NCBI RefSeq assembly: GCF_000948985.2
Contig: NZ_CP059733.1
Span: 4,154,001 to 4,218,000 of the forward strand
From: Thalassomonas viridans
GTDB lineage: Bacteria; Pseudomonadota; Gammaproteobacteria; Enterobacterales; Alteromonadaceae
Length of the DNA stretch: 64,000 nt
Reading direction: 5' to 3'
Numbering within the stretch: the stretch's first letter is position 1; every line of letters starts with the position of its first letter. The notes beneath the pieces were generated by a model. The model was given only the letters and a program-made list of their open reading frames with translations, ran no database searches and was not told where the DNA came from. The translations under genes were made by a program, and so were the position numbers. Shown here in pieces: positions 62,945-64,000 of the stretch.

Positions 62945-64000
62945 TCAAAGACTAATCGGCAAACTCCTGTGCCTGACCCCGGTTGCCGCAAATATCGCAT
63001 TTGCCAGGGCCGGGGCATAAGGCGGCACTCCCGGCTCCCCCACCCCGCAGGGCTTTAAGTGAACAAAGTCTTCCACCAGGTGCACATGCACATTTAGCGG
63101 GGTATCGCTCATCCGGGCCAGGCCATAATCATAAAAGTTATGCTGCTCAACCGCACCGTGTGCCGTGGTGATCTTGCCGTGCCGGGCGATAGTGTGCCCG
63201 TAGACGACCGCCCCCTCCATTTGCTTTTTCACCCCTTCGCCGTTGACATAACGGCCGCAGTCTATGGCAATATCCACCCTGGGAATGGTTAAGCCCGCTT
63301 TATCGACTTTAGCCTGCACCGCCACCGCAACATAGCTGTGAAAAGAACGGTGGCACGCCAAACCTATGCCGGTGCCCGGTTTCATCGTCTGGCCATAGCC
63401 GGACTTATCCGCCACCCGTTGAAGCACATTGGCGAGGCGGTTTGGCATGATCGGCCAGTCTTCAACGCTGTCGCCGTAATTCCAATGCTTTTTCACCCCC
63501 TCTTTTTCATCCAGCACCATATGGCTGCTGTTGCCTATCAGCTCAAGCAGCAGTGCTAAAGTGCTTCTTTTGCTTTCATGGGCGAGTTCATCAACAAAAG
63601 AATTAATGGCAAAGGCATGCTGGATGTTGTTTACCGAGCGGTACCAGCCGACCCGGATCGGGGTTTCGATCTCCCCGGTTTGCAGCTTGATGTTAGGCAC
63701 GCCGCTAAAAGGCAAGTCCGTTAAGCCCAAGCCGGCCTCCAGTTCAGACATGCCTTTTTGCGCCGGGTTAAACAATGCCATCAGCGAAGGGGATACTACA
63801 TTCTGGTACCAGGCGGTGACCTTGCCGTTGGCATCTAATACCCCGCGTAGCAGCTGGGCACTGGCGGCGTGGTAATAACCGTGCTGTATATCGTCTTCCC
63901 GGGTCCATTGCACCCTCACAGGTTTGCCTAAAGCCCGGGAAAGGTAAGCGGCTTCACAGACAAAGTCTATCTTAGACTTACGCCCGAAACTGCCGCCGAG
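62945..64000 (-). CDS. Molybdopterin-binding oxidoreductase large subunit (isoquinoline 1-oxidoreductase beta-like), 5' end outside window
   Basis: The frame stays open to the window edge (LGGSFGRKSKIDFVCEAAYLSRALGKPVRVQWTRED), so only the C-terminal 351 codons are present. GGSFGRK and the C-terminal GVGEPGVPPYAPALANAIFAATGVRHRSLPISL, with the catalytic Glu in GVGEP, are typical of the xanthine oxidase family, subgroup IorB/aldehyde oxidase. The enzyme hydroxylates N-heterocycles or aldehydes, usually in the periplasm with an iron-sulfur partner. The rest of the operon lies to the right, outside the window. Confidence 0.87.
   Translation of the reverse strand, partial: LGGSFGRKSKIDFVCEAAYLSRALGKPVRVQWTREDDIQHGYYHAASAQLLRGVLDANGKVTAWYQNVVSPSLMALFNPAQKGMSELEAGLGLTDLPFSGVPNIKLQTGEIETPIRVGWYRSVNNIQHAFAINSFVDELAHESKRSTLALLLELIGNSSHMVLDEKEGVKKHWNYGDSVEDWPIMPNRLANVLQRVADKSGYGQTMKPGTGIGLACHRSFHSYVAVAVQAKVDKAGLTIPRVDIAIDCGRYVNGEGVKKQMEGAVVYGHTIARHGKITTAHGAVEQHNFYDYGLARMSDTPLNVHVHLVEDFVHLKPCGVGEPGVPPYAPALANAIFAATGVRHRSLPISL

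Overview
The window comes from a marine gammaproteobacterium, most likely an Alteromonadales/Colwelliaceae-type genome (Thalassomonas or a relative). This is inferred from two large TonB-dependent receptors, four PEP-CTERM proteins, abundant c-di-GMP enzymes, DUF2750 and DUF898 proteins, and moderate GC. No rRNA, tRNA, CRISPR array or intact transposase is visible. Both ends cut genes: a DUF898 membrane protein on the left and a molybdopterin oxidoreductase on the right.

Layout. 0-7.4 kb: DUF898 and M48 peptidase; an NO-type cluster (NnrS-like, DUF2249, hemerythrin) facing away from a SigZ-like sigma gene broken by an in-frame TGA; a membrane protein plus outer-membrane barrel pair. 7.4-16.4 kb: a c-di-GMP locus, with a giant sensor hybrid kinase coupled to a REC-GGDEF-EAL protein and a divergent REC-GGDEF cyclase. 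16.4-23.6 kb: mixed genes, including a patatin, an acetyltransferase broken by TAG, a secreted duplicated-domain protein, a degenerate ImmA/IrrE-like protein, a GH18 protein, a voltage-gated channel with an acidic pore filter, and an MBL hydrolase. Between 20.1 and 20.33 kb lies an apparent FNR-activated small transcript.

24-41 kb: two TonB receptors, then a tryptophan catabolism locus. A seven-gene minus-strand operon (aldehyde dehydrogenase, RidA-type deaminase, 3-hydroxyanthranilate dioxygenase, ACMS decarboxylase, kynureninase, kynurenine monooxygenase, tryptophan dioxygenase) is flanked by an arylformamidase, a LysR regulator and a divergent NSS-family transporter. Together they would import tryptophan and degrade it through kynurenine and 2-aminomuconate.

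41-44 kb and 60.6-62.8 kb: PEP-CTERM genes. All four have a sigma-54-like -24/-12 element upstream, and a 171-bp MITE-like element sits between two of them. 44-51 kb: ordinary chromosomal genes (diguanylate cyclase, rmuC, cysteine hydrolase, GlxA-type regulator, small unknowns).

51-60 kb: a heavy-metal efflux operon (czcC-czcB-czcA-hupE-anchor-DUF6488) transcribed toward a strong terminator, preceded by a BlaI-type repressor and short BlaR1-like M56 protease operon. Four copies of a 21-bp dyad (AAACCGA-N7-TCGGTTT-like) lie at the two promoters, so the pump is probably controlled by a proteolysed BlaI-type repressor.
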